A stretch of 52,307 nucleotides of DNA from Gammaproteobacteria bacterium UBA7376 (GCA_002470275.1 DKNY01000065.1:6337-58643); one strand, 5' to 3'. Counted from the stretch's first letter, positions 16,697 through 26,089 are shown. The notes: generated by a model from the sequence alone, not told the origin. Numbers and translations are program-made.

Positions 16697-17444
16697 CTGC
16701 CTGCTTTTTTTAGTGGGCGCTTGTATGTTGACCCGTGCGGAGCCTTGGGCGTCTCAAGGGGATGAGCGTTTTGAGAATGCTGAAACCTATCAATTCACCT
16801 ACGGGGTATACGTCTTCGGGGTGCCTGTGGGCATTCGCGCAGAGATGCAGTCAGCGTCTGCGGGAACGTCTTATCGCCTAAGCAGCGATCTGACCCACGC
16901 CTTTGCCCAGAATCACCATGTTTCTCTCTTTAGGCTAGAGGACTGTGACTACACTCCTGAGGGCTATCACAATCATGGAAGGAGCCCGGGTTGGCGCTTT
17001 AATGACCGCGTGGTCTTTGATGTTGAAGGCGACGAAATTCATTACGAAGGCGCCACCCAGCGGCCAGGTCAGAAAACTGCTACTGACCTGGCGTTGAGCT
17101 TTCCCTGGGACGATGCGGTCTATGTGGATAAGTTAAGCCAGTTTTCTGTGTTGGGCTGTTATCTGGCCCGGGGCGACCGGGAGATTTTTTTGAGCTATGT
17201 AGACGATACGGTAGGGCGCTACCGGTTTACCCCCGAGGGAAAGGCCAGGCCCTTTAAGGTCGGTCAACGTACGTTGAGTGGCCTGCCAGTGCGAGCTGTC
17301 CCCGTTGAATTTGAAGAGGGCAGTATCCATACCCCAGTGAGATATTGGCTATCAGAAGAGCTTGGCTATATGCCCATTAAGATCAGTACCAAGCTCAACG
17401 GCCTCCGGCTTAGCGTGCGCCTGCTGGACACCAATTGCTGCTAG
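16683..17444 (+). CDS. DUF3108 domain exported protein
   Basis: A 253-residue protein with a clear signal peptide (MRPLSCLLFLVGACMLTRAEP, cleavage near residue 20). The mature part, starting YQFTYGVYVFGVPVG, is a lipocalin-like beta protein of the DUF3108 type; four cysteines remain in the mature chain and could form disulfides. Function is unknown; family members are periplasmic or outer-membrane associated. The ATG at 16683 lies inside the preceding gene and is preferred because the signal peptide begins exactly there. Confidence 0.75.
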   Translation: MRPLSCLLFLVGACMLTRAEPWASQGDERFENAETYQFTYGVYVFGVPVGIRAEMQSASAGTSYRLSSDLTHAFAQNHHVSLFRLEDCDYTPEGYHNHGRSPGWRFNDRVVFDVEGDEIHYEGATQRPGQKTATDLALSFPWDDAVYVDKLSQFSVLGCYLARGDREIFLSYVDDTVGRYRFTPEGKARPFKVGQRTLSGLPVRAVPVEFEEGSIHTPVRYWLSEELGYMPIKISTKLNGLRLSVRLLDTNCC

Positions 17445-17451
17445 ACGCCCT

Positions 17452-17700
17452 TCAGTTCACATCTTTCTCGCTGTTTTTGGGCTTCTCCTCCAGGAGTACC
17501 CAGGCGATGAGATAGGCCGCGATAGTTAGGTTAGAGAAGAAGATGGCTCCAATGACGGTGCAGGTGCGCACAATGCCTCGCTCCATCTCGAAATAGTCGG
17601 CCACCCCGCTGCAGACGCCGAATAGGCAGGCATGCTCGCGGTTGAGGAATACTTTGTCGAGACCGGCCTTTGCTCGCCAGTTGCTGGTTGAGTCGCTCAT
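17452..17700 (-). CDS. PspC domain protein
   Basis: An 82-residue protein consisting of one PspC domain: LNREHACLFGVCSGVADYFEMERGIVRTC followed by one hydrophobic helix (about 50-70) and a charged tail. PspC proteins sense or respond to inner-membrane stress together with PspA and PspB; here there is no psp operon, so this is one of the stand-alone copies. The ATG at 17700 is used; another four codons upstream (17712) is possible. It is convergent with the DUF3108 gene with a 7-nt gap. Confidence 0.85.
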   Translation of the reverse strand: MSDSTSNWRAKAGLDKVFLNREHACLFGVCSGVADYFEMERGIVRTCTVIGAIFFSNLTIAAYLIAWVLLEEKPKNSEKDVN

Positions 17701-17938
17701 GTGTGAATCCAAAAAAACTGCTTAGACATGACCTAAGGGCGAGTCCTCAGCAATCCAGGCGTTAACCGACAAGCGGCCCTAAAATTCAAACGATTGGTAT
17801 GCCATCCGCGAACGACGGCTATTCGCACCTGGGCAGATGGACCTCTAATCGCTATTGGGACAAGATGAAAGCCGATTTGGCGTACAGATCGCAACCGGAT
17901 GGTCGAATTTCACCGCATAAGAAGATTTAGGAGAAGCA

Positions 17939-19138
17939 ATGCAGGAGGAAGTACGGGGACCTTTAACAGGGATACGCATTATTGATCTCACCTCCATGAT
18001 ATCAGGGCCCGTGGCCACCATGATGTTGGCGGATCAGGGTGCCGACGTCATAAAGGTCGAGGCACTCTCCGGGGACTTAGTTCGCGGTGCGGGACCCAAT
18101 CGTTCGGGCATTACGTCGACCTTTATTTCTTCTAATCGCTCAAAAAGGGCTCTATCGGTAGATTTGAAAACCGACGAGGGGACCGAAATTCTGAGCAAAT
18201 TGATCAAGACCGCCGACGTCCTGGTGCAAAATTTTCGCCCAGGCACGCTGGCGCGAATGGGCTTCGGTGAGCAAGCGGTCAGAGCGCTTCGGCAGGATAT
18301 TATTTACGTCTCGATTAGCGGTTTTGGCGAACAGGGGCCCTATGCTCATCAGAGGGTCTATGACCCAGTCATTCAGGCGCTCTCAGGGTTAGCGTCGATT
18401 CAGGCAGAGGGTGAGACGGGGCGTCCGAAGATGATCAGAACCATTATCCCGGACAAGACCACGGCGCTGACTGCAGCTCAGGCTATCACTGCGGCATTGT
18501 TCGCCAGGGAGCGAAGCGGCGAAGGCCAGCATATTCGTCTGGCCATGCTCGACACGATGGTGGCCTACCTCTGGCCCGAGGGTATGGCCGGTTTCACGCT
18601 GGTAGGTCGAGAGGTCAAGGCTGCTCGTGCACAGCTCTCCCCTGACCTGATCTTTCAGACAACCGACGGTTACATCACGGCGGGTGCCATGAGCAACAAG
18701 GAGTGGCAGGGCATGTGTAAAGCCCTGGGCCATCTCGAGTGGCTTGAGGACGAGCGCTTCAAGACCGTGAACGACCGTGCGGTCAACGCTACAGAACGCC
18801 TGAATTTAACCGCTCAGGTTCTGGCCACCGATTCCTGCGCCCACTGGCTCGAGCTGCTCGATGCTGAGGGGGTGCCCTGTGCGCCTGTGTTGTCCAGAGA
18901 AGAGGTCATCGAACACGACCAGATTAAGGCCAACGATTTGATACACGAATACGATCACCCGGTGGCTGGGCGGATACGCCAGCCCAGGCCGGCTGCCCAA
19001 TTCGACAAGACGCCCTCCGCGATGCACCGCCACGCACCAACCTTAGGGGAACACAATTCAGAAATCCTGCTTGAGCTCGGCTATCCCGCAGATGAAATTG
19101 AAGCTTTGCAACAACAGGGCGTCTTGGGCGGAACTTAA
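17939..19138 (+). CDS. CaiB/BaiF class III CoA-transferase
   Basis: A 399-residue family III CoA-transferase, which moves CoA between carboxylic acids through an aspartyl-CoA intermediate. Typical blocks are RIIDLTSMISGPVATMMLAD at the N-terminus, VLVQNFRPG (95-102), and the active-site Asp142 in YDPVIQALSG. ATG at 17939 has AGGAGA a few bases upstream. The acyl donor and acceptor are unknown. An acyl-CoA synthetase follows on the same strand after 127 nt, so both may handle the same acid. Confidence 0.88.
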   Translation: MQEEVRGPLTGIRIIDLTSMISGPVATMMLADQGADVIKVEALSGDLVRGAGPNRSGITSTFISSNRSKRALSVDLKTDEGTEILSKLIKTADVLVQNFRPGTLARMGFGEQAVRALRQDIIYVSISGFGEQGPYAHQRVYDPVIQALSGLASIQAEGETGRPKMIRTIIPDKTTALTAAQAITAALFARERSGEGQHIRLAMLDTMVAYLWPEGMAGFTLVGREVKAARAQLSPDLIFQTTDGYITAGAMSNKEWQGMCKALGHLEWLEDERFKTVNDRAVNATERLNLTAQVLATDSCAHWLELLDAEGVPCAPVLSREEVIEHDQIKANDLIHEYDHPVAGRIRQPRPAAQFDKTPSAMHRHAPTLGEHNSEILLELGYPADEIEALQQQGVLGGT

Positions 19139-19162
19139 GGCGCACGTCAGTTCTTTACTCAC

Positions 19163-19193
19163 GCCCTGGCCGTCTAGGGCTTTGGGCCAGGGC
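19163..19193 (+). terminator. GC-rich stem-loop between CoA-transferase and synthetase
   Basis: GCCCTGGCC (19163-19171) and GGCCAGGGC (19185-19193) are perfect 9-bp inverted arms around a 13-nt loop, 24 nt after the CoA-transferase stop. No T-run follows. It may be a Rho-assisted terminator, an mRNA-stabilising hairpin or an attenuator for the gene downstream. Confidence 0.45.
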
Positions 19194-19265
19194 CTATACA
19201 GGGTAATGAAATGCGGTGTTAGACTCGGCGACTGGAGCAACGCCTGAACACTGGAGGAAAGCACA

Positions 19266-20906
19266 ATGGCCATGCAGCGTACCCCCTTATTGATGTCGAA
19301 TATTATTGATCGTGGTGCGCGGGTTGCGCCCAATGAGGAAGTGGTTACCCTCACCGAAAGTGGCGTGCGACGACAAAGCTATAAAGAAACAAGAGATCGT
19401 GCCCATCAGTTAGCACACGCGTTAGCAGGAGCCGGTATCGGCATTGGTGACCGGGTCGGCACCTTTATGTGGAATGGTTCCCGTCATCTTGAGGCCTACC
19501 ACGCTTGCGCGGGCATGGGCGCCGTGCTGCATACCCTGAATATTCGTCTATCCGAGCGCGATCTCGAATACATCATCAATCATGCTGAGGATCAGCTCAT
19601 TATCGTTGATGCGGATATCCTGCCATTGCTGGAAAAAATGCAGGGCAAGATACCCCAGGTGCGCCAAGTGATTGTTGCCACTGAAGAAGGCTTCGAGGGG
19701 TGGTCTACGAAGCTGCCCAATGCGGTGGATTACGAGACGTTCATTGCCGGTCAACCCACCACATACGAGTGGCCTCAGATCGATGAGAACTCCCCCCTGG
19801 GCCTTTGCTATACCAGCGGCACGACCGGTAATCCCAAGGGCGTTGAGTACGAGCATCGCTCACAATACCTGCACACCATGGCTCAAGGGATGACTGACGC
19901 CATGGGCTTATCCGGAGCCGACACCGTCTGTGGCGTCGTGCCCATGTTCCATGCCATGGGGTGGGGTGTGCCCTGGGCAGCATTGATGCTCGGGTGCAAG
20001 CAGGTTATGCCCCATCGATTTATGGACCCGGCCCGCCTGATGGAATTAATGGTAGCCGAGGGGGTGACCCTTTCCGCCGGTGTGCCAACGATTTGGCAGG
20101 GGGTCAAGTCACTCTATGAAGCTAACCCCGACGCCTATGATTTTTCCTCCTTATCTCGCCTAACCTGTGGGGGCAGCGCGCCACCGCCCTCACTGATTCG
20201 GTGGTTCTGGGACACGCTGGGTGTCGAGATGATCCATGGCTGGGGAATGACCGAGACATCGCCCCTGGCCACGCTGTCGCGCCGGGTGATGAAACGATCC
20301 CAGCTAGATATCAGTGAAGATGAACAGTTTGAAAACGTGGCAAAGGCAGGGCAGTTGATGCCCGGTTTAGAGGTCGATATTTTTGACGAAAACTTTAATC
20401 GCCTGCCTCACGACGGAGAAACGGTAGGGGAAATCTTAATTCGCGGCCCCTGGATTTGCTCTGAGTACTTCAACAATCCCCAGCCAGACAAGTTTCATGA
20501 GGGTTGGTTGATTACGGGTGACGTGGGGAAAATCGATCCTGAGGAATATCTGATTATTGCCGACCGTTCCAAGGACTTGGTTAAGAGCGGTGGCGAGTGG
20601 ATATCTTCTGTCGACTTAGAAAATCACATCGTCGGTCTTGCGGGAGTAGCCCAAGCCTGCGTGGTGGCCCAGCCGCATCCGAAGTGGGACGAACGGCCTA
20701 TCGCGCTAGTGGTCCTCGGCGCGGGAGCAGAGGTCAGCACAGAGCAGATTCTTGACCACTGCGAAACGGCGTTCGCCAAGTGGCAGCTTCCGGATGACGT
20801 TCTCTATGTGGACAGCATCCCGCTAACGTCCACGGGTAAGATGGACAAAAAAATAGTTCGCGCAGACTTAGCCGCTCAGGGTTATCAACTCCCCTCACTT
20901 CGTTAG
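19266..20906 (+). CDS. Acyl-CoA synthetase (AMP-forming, AlkK/DmdB-like)
   Basis: A 546-residue ANL-superfamily ligase that activates a carboxylic acid to its CoA ester through an acyl-AMP. P-loop-like LCYTSGTTGNPKG is at about 181-193, GWGMTETSPLA at about 328, the hinge-region LITGDVGKID and DRSKDLVKSGGEW follow, and the C-terminal TSTGKMDKK supplies the catalytic lysine. The N-terminal pattern (HLEAYHACAGMGAVLHTLNIRL) is that of medium-chain AlkK-type and methylmercaptopropionate DmdB-type enzymes; which substrate applies cannot be decided. A GGAGG site precedes the ATG. It overlaps the convergent DUF3089 gene by 12 nt. Confidence 0.87.
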   Translation: MAMQRTPLLMSNIIDRGARVAPNEEVVTLTESGVRRQSYKETRDRAHQLAHALAGAGIGIGDRVGTFMWNGSRHLEAYHACAGMGAVLHTLNIRLSERDLEYIINHAEDQLIIVDADILPLLEKMQGKIPQVRQVIVATEEGFEGWSTKLPNAVDYETFIAGQPTTYEWPQIDENSPLGLCYTSGTTGNPKGVEYEHRSQYLHTMAQGMTDAMGLSGADTVCGVVPMFHAMGWGVPWAALMLGCKQVMPHRFMDPARLMELMVAEGVTLSAGVPTIWQGVKSLYEANPDAYDFSSLSRLTCGGSAPPPSLIRWFWDTLGVEMIHGWGMTETSPLATLSRRVMKRSQLDISEDEQFENVAKAGQLMPGLEVDIFDENFNRLPHDGETVGEILIRGPWICSEYFNNPQPDKFHEGWLITGDVGKIDPEEYLIIADRSKDLVKSGGEWISSVDLENHIVGLAGVAQACVVAQPHPKWDERPIALVVLGAGAEVSTEQILDHCETAFAKWQLPDDVLYVDSIPLTSTGKMDKKIVRADLAAQGYQLPSLR

Positions 20907-21971
20907 GGTAGCCTCCCCGGCCTGGGCTAGATAGGCAGAAACGCGCTCACCTAGGTTCTGGCGAATATTCATATAGAACAAGGCGTAGTCATAGATATGA
21001 AAGTTCCCTGGGCCGAAGGGGAAGTAGGAGAAACTTTCCGACTGCAGGCCGCGCAGGATCAATTGGCCGTTCTCACAGCTTGCGCCAACCGCGGCCACCT
21101 CCACTGAAGTCCCAGCCGCGAATGTGATGGCACCGAGGTTGGCGGCCTCGGTCGCCGAGGGCTCCGCACTGTCCCAGGTTAGCGGATTAACGCAGACGCT
21201 CGTGGGTTGGCCGTGGCTGAAGGCAGCATCTTCCTCATTGGCGTTCCAGGATATCTGACAGTTGGTTTGCGTTGGCGTCTTGCAGACGTCAACGCGAGCA
21301 TCGGCCTCTATGGGAAAACCCACCGTATAGGCGGCAATCATCCTGTCACCAAGCGCTGTCCCGATTATCTGCTCTCGTAGAAGTCTGTTGCCGTGAAAGG
21401 AGCCCTGACTGTGACCGGCGATGATGAAGGGTCTGCCGTCATTAAAATTTTCGATGAAATAGCGGAATGCGCTCGCTACATCCTGATAGGCCAGGTCCAG
21501 CGCTTGTTGCCCGTTGTTTTCCATACTGGCATCAAAGAAAGCGGCGAGGTTCGCTTGACGATATCGAGGCGCGTAAACATTACAGCAGCCGTTGAAGGCG
21601 CTTGCCTGATCTCGCATGACCCAGTAATCCACGCGTTGGTTCGCCTCCGTGTGGTCCAGGGGCTGATTCCAGTGCTCGCCGGGGGTATAGGTTGTCGGGT
21701 GGATAAAGAATACGTCGACCGGCTGGGCCTTTAGGGTGTCTGCGGCAAGATGATCTGGGATCACATCTGCAAAGTCCTCTCGATCAGGCAGCGCTGCCCA
21801 GCGATTGGGCATGGCGTAATCAGGGTCAGGTGAGCGAGTGTCGTCAGCAAAACTCAGATTCGGCGTCATGGCCCAACCCGCGGCGATCATGGTGAGCGGG
21901 GCTCTGAACACATAGCCCACCACCAGCAGCAGTCCGGTGATAACGGCGGTAATAACTAGGAACTTCTTCAT
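20895..21971 (-). CDS. DUF3089 alpha/beta-hydrolase
   Basis: A 358-residue protein with an N-terminal membrane anchor or uncleaved signal (about 4-28) and a DUF3089 alpha/beta-hydrolase domain. The markers are DVFFIHPTTY near residue 90, YAPRYRQA near 146 and the nucleophile elbow GHSQGS near 201. The family is lysophospholipase- or esterase-like with unknown natural substrate; the enzyme probably faces the periplasm. It ends inside the last codons of the acyl-CoA synthetase on the other strand and lies 52 nt downstream of the dihydroorotase gene. Confidence 0.8.
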   Translation of the reverse strand: MKKFLVITAVITGLLLVVGYVFRAPLTMIAAGWAMTPNLSFADDTRSPDPDYAMPNRWAALPDREDFADVIPDHLAADTLKAQPVDVFFIHPTTYTPGEHWNQPLDHTEANQRVDYWVMRDQASAFNGCCNVYAPRYRQANLAAFFDASMENNGQQALDLAYQDVASAFRYFIENFNDGRPFIIAGHSQGSFHGNRLLREQIIGTALGDRMIAAYTVGFPIEADARVDVCKTPTQTNCQISWNANEEDAAFSHGQPTSVCVNPLTWDSAEPSATEAANLGAITFAAGTSVEVAAVGASCENGQLILRGLQSESFSYFPFGPGNFHIYDYALFYMNIRQNLGERVSAYLAQAGEATLTK

Positions 21972-22023
21972 TCAAGTCTCCCCACTTGATTGGCGAAGGA
22001 TGCGCGATGGCTGCGTGTATAGC

Positions 22024-23358
22024 CTAGGGACGGGAATAGCGCAAAGCCTCGCCCATAGGTCCCGGCAGCACGGCGCCCTGATGATAGCGCAAACTGCCAT
22101 TGACCCAGGTTGCCTCTACTCGGTGGCTGAACGTATGGCCAGCGAACGGGCTCCACCCGCATTTGCTCAAAACAGAGGTCTCCTGAGCCGGTGTCTCTGC
22201 TTCGTGATTTGGCGCGATGAGGGTCAGGTCCGCAAAATAACCCTCTCGAATGAAGCCGCGCTCCGCTACCTGATACAGGGTTGCCGGTGCATGAGCCGTT
22301 TTGTGCACAATCTTCTCAAGGCTAAAGGTGCCGTCCGTAAACCGGTCCATAAGGCTGAGAAGGGCATGTTGCACCAGCGGCAGGCCAGCAGGGGCCTTGG
22401 CGTATTTGCGCTGCTTCTCCTCAAGCGTATGTGGTGCATGATCTGTTGCGATAACGTCGATGCGATCTTCAATGACTGCACGAATCAGAGCGGCCCTATC
22501 TTCGGTCGTCTTGATGGCAGGATTGCACTTGATGAAGGCGCCACGCTCAGCGTAGTCCTCCGCACTGAAAAAAAGATGGTGAACACAGGCCTCTGCGGTA
22601 ATGCGCTTATCGGTCAGAGGGCCGGTTTCAAACAACGCGAGTTCCTTAGCGGTGGTCAGGTGGAGGACATGTAGCTTCGTGCCGTGCTTTTTCGCTAGGC
22701 CAACGGCTAGCGAGCTGGAGGCATAGCACGCATCTTCGGAACGGATGTTCGGATGCTCGGAAAAGGGAATATCTTCTCCCCACTTTGCGGCTGCGGCCGC
22801 CTCGGCCGCCTGGATCATGGGCGTATCCTCACAGTGGGTTGCTACGAGCAGTGGCGTTGCTGCAAAAATCGCTTCCAGCGTCGTTGCGTCGTCCACCAGC
22901 ATATTGCCTGTGCTCGCGCCCATAAAGACCTTCACCCCGCAGGTCAGAGAATGATCAACGCTTTTGATCGCTTCGAGATTATCGTTGGTTGCGCCGAGGT
23001 AAAAACCATAGTTTGCTGCAGAGCATCCTGATGCGCGGGTGCGCTTGTCGATGAGCGCCGCTTCGCTAATGGTCAGTGGGTCGCAGTTGGGCATTTCCAT
23101 ATAGCTGGTGATGCCGCCGGCCACTGCGGCTGCAGATTCTGTGGCGATGGTCCCCTTATGCTCCATCCCAGGTTCCCGAAAGTGCACTTGGTCATCAATC
23201 ATCCCCGGCAACAGGAAGGCGCCTTGGGCATCAAAAACGTCTGCACCTGGGCGCGGCGTCGCGCCGATACCGGCAATTTGTTGGTCTCGAATAACAAGAT
23301 CACCCTCAATTATGGTGCCCTCGTTGACTATTTTTGCATTAACTATGTGTTGGTCCAT
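22024..23358 (-). CDS. pyrC: Dihydroorotase (DDQVHFREPG subtype)
   Basis: A 444-residue amidohydrolase of the class I dihydroorotase type, which closes carbamoyl-aspartate to dihydroorotate in pyrimidine synthesis. Visible are the candidate carboxylated Lys143 in GVKVFMGASTGNML, ATHCED, LHVLHLTTA and the catalytic Asp in IATDHAPH. Instead of the usual His-x-His, the first metal motif is IDDQVHFREPG, with Gln57 where the first His should be. From memory this is the standard form in Bacteroidetes dihydroorotases, and the whole protein reads like that subtype. Allantoinase or hydantoinase is less likely. It is divergent from glcD with a 177-nt spacer. Confidence 0.82.
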   Translation of the reverse strand: MDQHIVNAKIVNEGTIIEGDLVIRDQQIAGIGATPRPGADVFDAQGAFLLPGMIDDQVHFREPGMEHKGTIATESAAAVAGGITSYMEMPNCDPLTISEAALIDKRTRASGCSAANYGFYLGATNDNLEAIKSVDHSLTCGVKVFMGASTGNMLVDDATTLEAIFAATPLLVATHCEDTPMIQAAEAAAAAKWGEDIPFSEHPNIRSEDACYASSSLAVGLAKKHGTKLHVLHLTTAKELALFETGPLTDKRITAEACVHHLFFSAEDYAERGAFIKCNPAIKTTEDRAALIRAVIEDRIDVIATDHAPHTLEEKQRKYAKAPAGLPLVQHALLSLMDRFTDGTFSLEKIVHKTAHAPATLYQVAERGFIREGYFADLTLIAPNHEAETPAQETSVLSKCGWSPFAGHTFSHRVEATWVNGSLRYHQGAVLPGPMGEALRYSRP

Positions 23359-23535
23359 GAATTGATCTCGATCTATCGCTGATTGGTCAGGGCTGCATGG
23401 GGGTGTCGCGACCTAGAGTAGCTGATTACGGGCCGTAACGCCCAGTGTCGGCACTCGACTAGCATTTTAGGATCCCAACCTCGACCCCCGCTGGTCCGGG
23501 TGTTTTCGGAGCATTTGGTCCTGCATAATGCCCCG

Positions 23536-25005
23536 ATGGACGTCAATAAAACAGACCAAAGGGCGCTGCTTAAGGAGCTCAAAAAGATCCTGCCCGTCGA
23601 CGGGGTCATTACTGATCAAGCCGGGCTCAAGCCCTATGAGACAGATGGCCTGACGGCGATCAAAGAGATGCCCTGGGTGGTGGCTCTGCCGGAAAATGAG
23701 CAGCAGGTTGTGCGTATCGTTAAGGCCTGCGCCAGGCACAGTGTGCCCATCATTCCCCGGGGAGCGGGAACGGGTCTATCCGGAGGCGCCCGGCCCCATC
23801 GCGAGGGTGTCGTGCTAGGGCTTTCCAGAATGACCGAGATTCTTGACGTTGACTGCGTGGGTCGGATGGCTCGCGTACAGCCAGGGGTTAGAAACGCCGC
23901 CATTTCTGAAGCGGCTGGCGTCCACGGCCTTTACTATGCGCCAGACCCGTCCTCTCAAATTGCCTGCAGCATCGGCGGCAACGTCGCAGAAAATGCCGGG
24001 GGCGTGCACTGCTTGAAATACGGCCTCACGGTCAACAATGTTCTAGGGGTTCGCTTGGTCACCAGCACGGGAGAAATACTGAAGCTCGGTGGAGCGCTGT
24101 ACGATAACCCGGGGCCGGACTTATTGGCCCTCGTCTGCGGTTCTGAAGGCATGCTTGGCATTGTGACTGAAGTGACCGTTGCGCTGCTGCCTCATCCCCA
24201 GGCCAAAACGGTTTTGATGGCCGCTTTCAAAGACATCGTCGATGCGGGCGACGCGGTGGCGAATATTATTGCCGAAGGCATTATTCCCGCCGGGATGGAA
24301 ATGATGGATCAGCAGGCGGCTACGGCGGCAGAGCAGTTTGCTAAGGCGGGCTATCCGCTGGATGCGGCGGCAATTTTGATTATTGAGCTAGACGGGAGCG
24401 AAGCAGAGCTTCGGGATCAGGCGGGTCGGGTCGGGAGGCTGCTGAACAGTCACCGGGCCTATCAGGTAGTTCGAGCAGATGATGCGGCGACCCAGGCACG
24501 TATCTGGCGGGGACGAAAATCAGCTTTCCCGGCGGTGGGCCGCCTCGCCCCGGACTATTTGTGTATGGATGGCACCATTCCACGCCATAAGCTGGCTGAG
24601 ATACTGATGCAGATTCACCGGATATCGGAGGAAGAGGGCCTGAGCGTGGCCAATGTCTTCCATGCGGCAGATGGGAATCTCCATCCTCTGATACTGTTCG
24701 ATGCCAATATTCCGGGCCAGACTGATCGTGCCATGGCCATGGGCGCACGCATTCTCGAATGCTGCATTTTGGCTGGCGGGACAATTACCGGAGAGCATGG
24801 GGTCGGCGTAGAAAAGCTCGACACCATGTGCGTTCAGTTCTCAAGTGAGGAACTCAGGCAGTTTCATCGACTCAAGGAAGCCATGGATCCAGAGGGGCTT
24901 CTTAATCCGGGAAAGGGTATTCCTACCTTAACGCGCTGTGGCGAGCTGGGCGGTATGCATGTGCATTCTGGAAGACTACCCTTTCCAGAATTGGAGCGCT
25001 TCTGA
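23536..25005 (+). CDS. glcD: Glycolate oxidase subunit GlcD (FAD)
   Basis: The FAD-binding catalytic subunit of glycolate dehydrogenase, which oxidises glycolate to glyoxylate and passes electrons to the membrane quinone pool through GlcE and GlcF. The 489-residue protein has the FAD_binding_4 motif PIIPRGAGTGLSGGARP (about 75-91), QIACSIGGNVAENAGG and the C-terminal GEHGVGVEK with the substrate-side histidine. ATG at 23536 is chosen; a GTG at 23500 would add 12 unconserved residues. It is the first gene of glcDEF; no glcC-type regulator or glycolate permease is adjacent. Confidence 0.92.
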   Translation: MDVNKTDQRALLKELKKILPVDGVITDQAGLKPYETDGLTAIKEMPWVVALPENEQQVVRIVKACARHSVPIIPRGAGTGLSGGARPHREGVVLGLSRMTEILDVDCVGRMARVQPGVRNAAISEAAGVHGLYYAPDPSSQIACSIGGNVAENAGGVHCLKYGLTVNNVLGVRLVTSTGEILKLGGALYDNPGPDLLALVCGSEGMLGIVTEVTVALLPHPQAKTVLMAAFKDIVDAGDAVANIIAEGIIPAGMEMMDQQAATAAEQFAKAGYPLDAAAILIIELDGSEAELRDQAGRVGRLLNSHRAYQVVRADDAATQARIWRGRKSAFPAVGRLAPDYLCMDGTIPRHKLAEILMQIHRISEEEGLSVANVFHAADGNLHPLILFDANIPGQTDRAMAMGARILECCILAGGTITGEHGVGVEKLDTMCVQFSSEELRQFHRLKEAMDPEGLLNPGKGIPTLTRCGELGGMHVHSGRLPFPELERF

Positions 25006-25006
25006 C

Positions 25007-26089
25007 GTGGCCGACCTCAGCGATGCCTTAACCCAACAGGTTCAAGACGCGCGGGGGTCAGGGGTTCAGCTGCAGATCGCGGGCAGCGGTAGCCGAATAG
25101 GGTGGCTCCCCAGAGCGCAAGGTGCGTTCCAAACCATTGACCTTTGCGGACATACCGGCATTTTATCCTATCGACCTGATGAACTGACCCTAACCGCTCG
25201 AGCAGGCACAAGGCTGGTGGAAATCGAGGCCGCGTTGGCGGATCGAGGGCAGATGCTGGCCTTCGAGCCGCCCATCTTTGATCCTGCCGGAACCCTGGGA
25301 GGTATGGTTGCGGCTGGCCTGAGCGGGCCCAGCCGTCCTTGGCTGGGGGCAGTGCGCGACAGCATGCTCGGTATAGAAATGATAAACGGGGCAGGGGAAT
25401 ACCTGCGCTTTGGCGGCCAGGTCATGAAGAACGTGGCGGGCTACGATGTCTCGCGCCTGCAAACCGGAGCGTGGGGTACCCTGGGCCTGCTGACGGCGAT
25501 CACCCTTCGCGTCCACCCGATCTGGCCCAAGCAAACGACCCTGGTATTTAATATGCAGGCCCAGGCAGCCCTGGCTGCCTGCGCTAAAATTGCCGGGCAA
25601 GCCATACCGCTGACCGGGACCTGTTGGCATGAAGACAAGCTCTACCTGCGCCTGGGTGGATCCGAGGGGGCCGTTCGCGGTGCTAGAACGGCGCTGGTGA
25701 ATGAGCTATCGTCCGCGGCGCCCTTTGGCGATCAGTTCTGGGGTGATTTGCGTGACCATCGGCTGCTTTTTTTTGATCAACCCCAATCAGACTGGTCATC
25801 AACGCTTTGGCGGGTGGTGACGCCTCCTGGCGCACCGCTTCCTACCTTTCTAAGGGGCGACGACATCCTCCCCTTGTTGATTGAATGGGGGGGAGGGCTG
25901 CGTTGGCTATATCACGATGATGAGGCCGCCGTGAAGGCCTATGCTCAGAGCGTGGGTGGCTGGTGCTGGGCGCTGGGCCATCCGTTGCCAACCGAGGCCA
26001 TCCAGCGTCGCTATATGGACCGACTGCGCCAAGCCTTCGACCCAGAACAAGTCTTCTGCAGCCCTCTGGATTTCACCCATGGAAACTAA
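25007..26089 (+). CDS. glcE: Glycolate oxidase subunit GlcE (FAD)
   Basis: The second FAD-binding subunit, 360 residues against 350 in E. coli. Matching blocks include LQIAGSGSR, ARAGTRLVEIEAAL, GTLGGMVAAGLSGPSRPW, LRFGGQVMKNVAGYDVSRL and the late IEWGGGLRWL. The best start is a GTG at 25007, one base after the glcD stop, because family similarity begins there; ATGs inside the glcD end (24938, 24959) would add an unconserved tail. Its end overlaps glcF by 11 nt. Confidence 0.9.
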   Translation: MADLSDALTQQVQDARGSGVQLQIAGSGSRIGWLPRAQGAFQTIDLCGHTGILSYRPDELTLTARAGTRLVEIEAALADRGQMLAFEPPIFDPAGTLGGMVAAGLSGPSRPWLGAVRDSMLGIEMINGAGEYLRFGGQVMKNVAGYDVSRLQTGAWGTLGLLTAITLRVHPIWPKQTTLVFNMQAQAALAACAKIAGQAIPLTGTCWHEDKLYLRLGGSEGAVRGARTALVNELSSAAPFGDQFWGDLRDHRLLFFDQPQSDWSSTLWRVVTPPGAPLPTFLRGDDILPLLIEWGGGLRWLYHDDEAAVKAYAQSVGGWCWALGHPLPTEAIQRRYMDRLRQAFDPEQVFCSPLDFTHGN

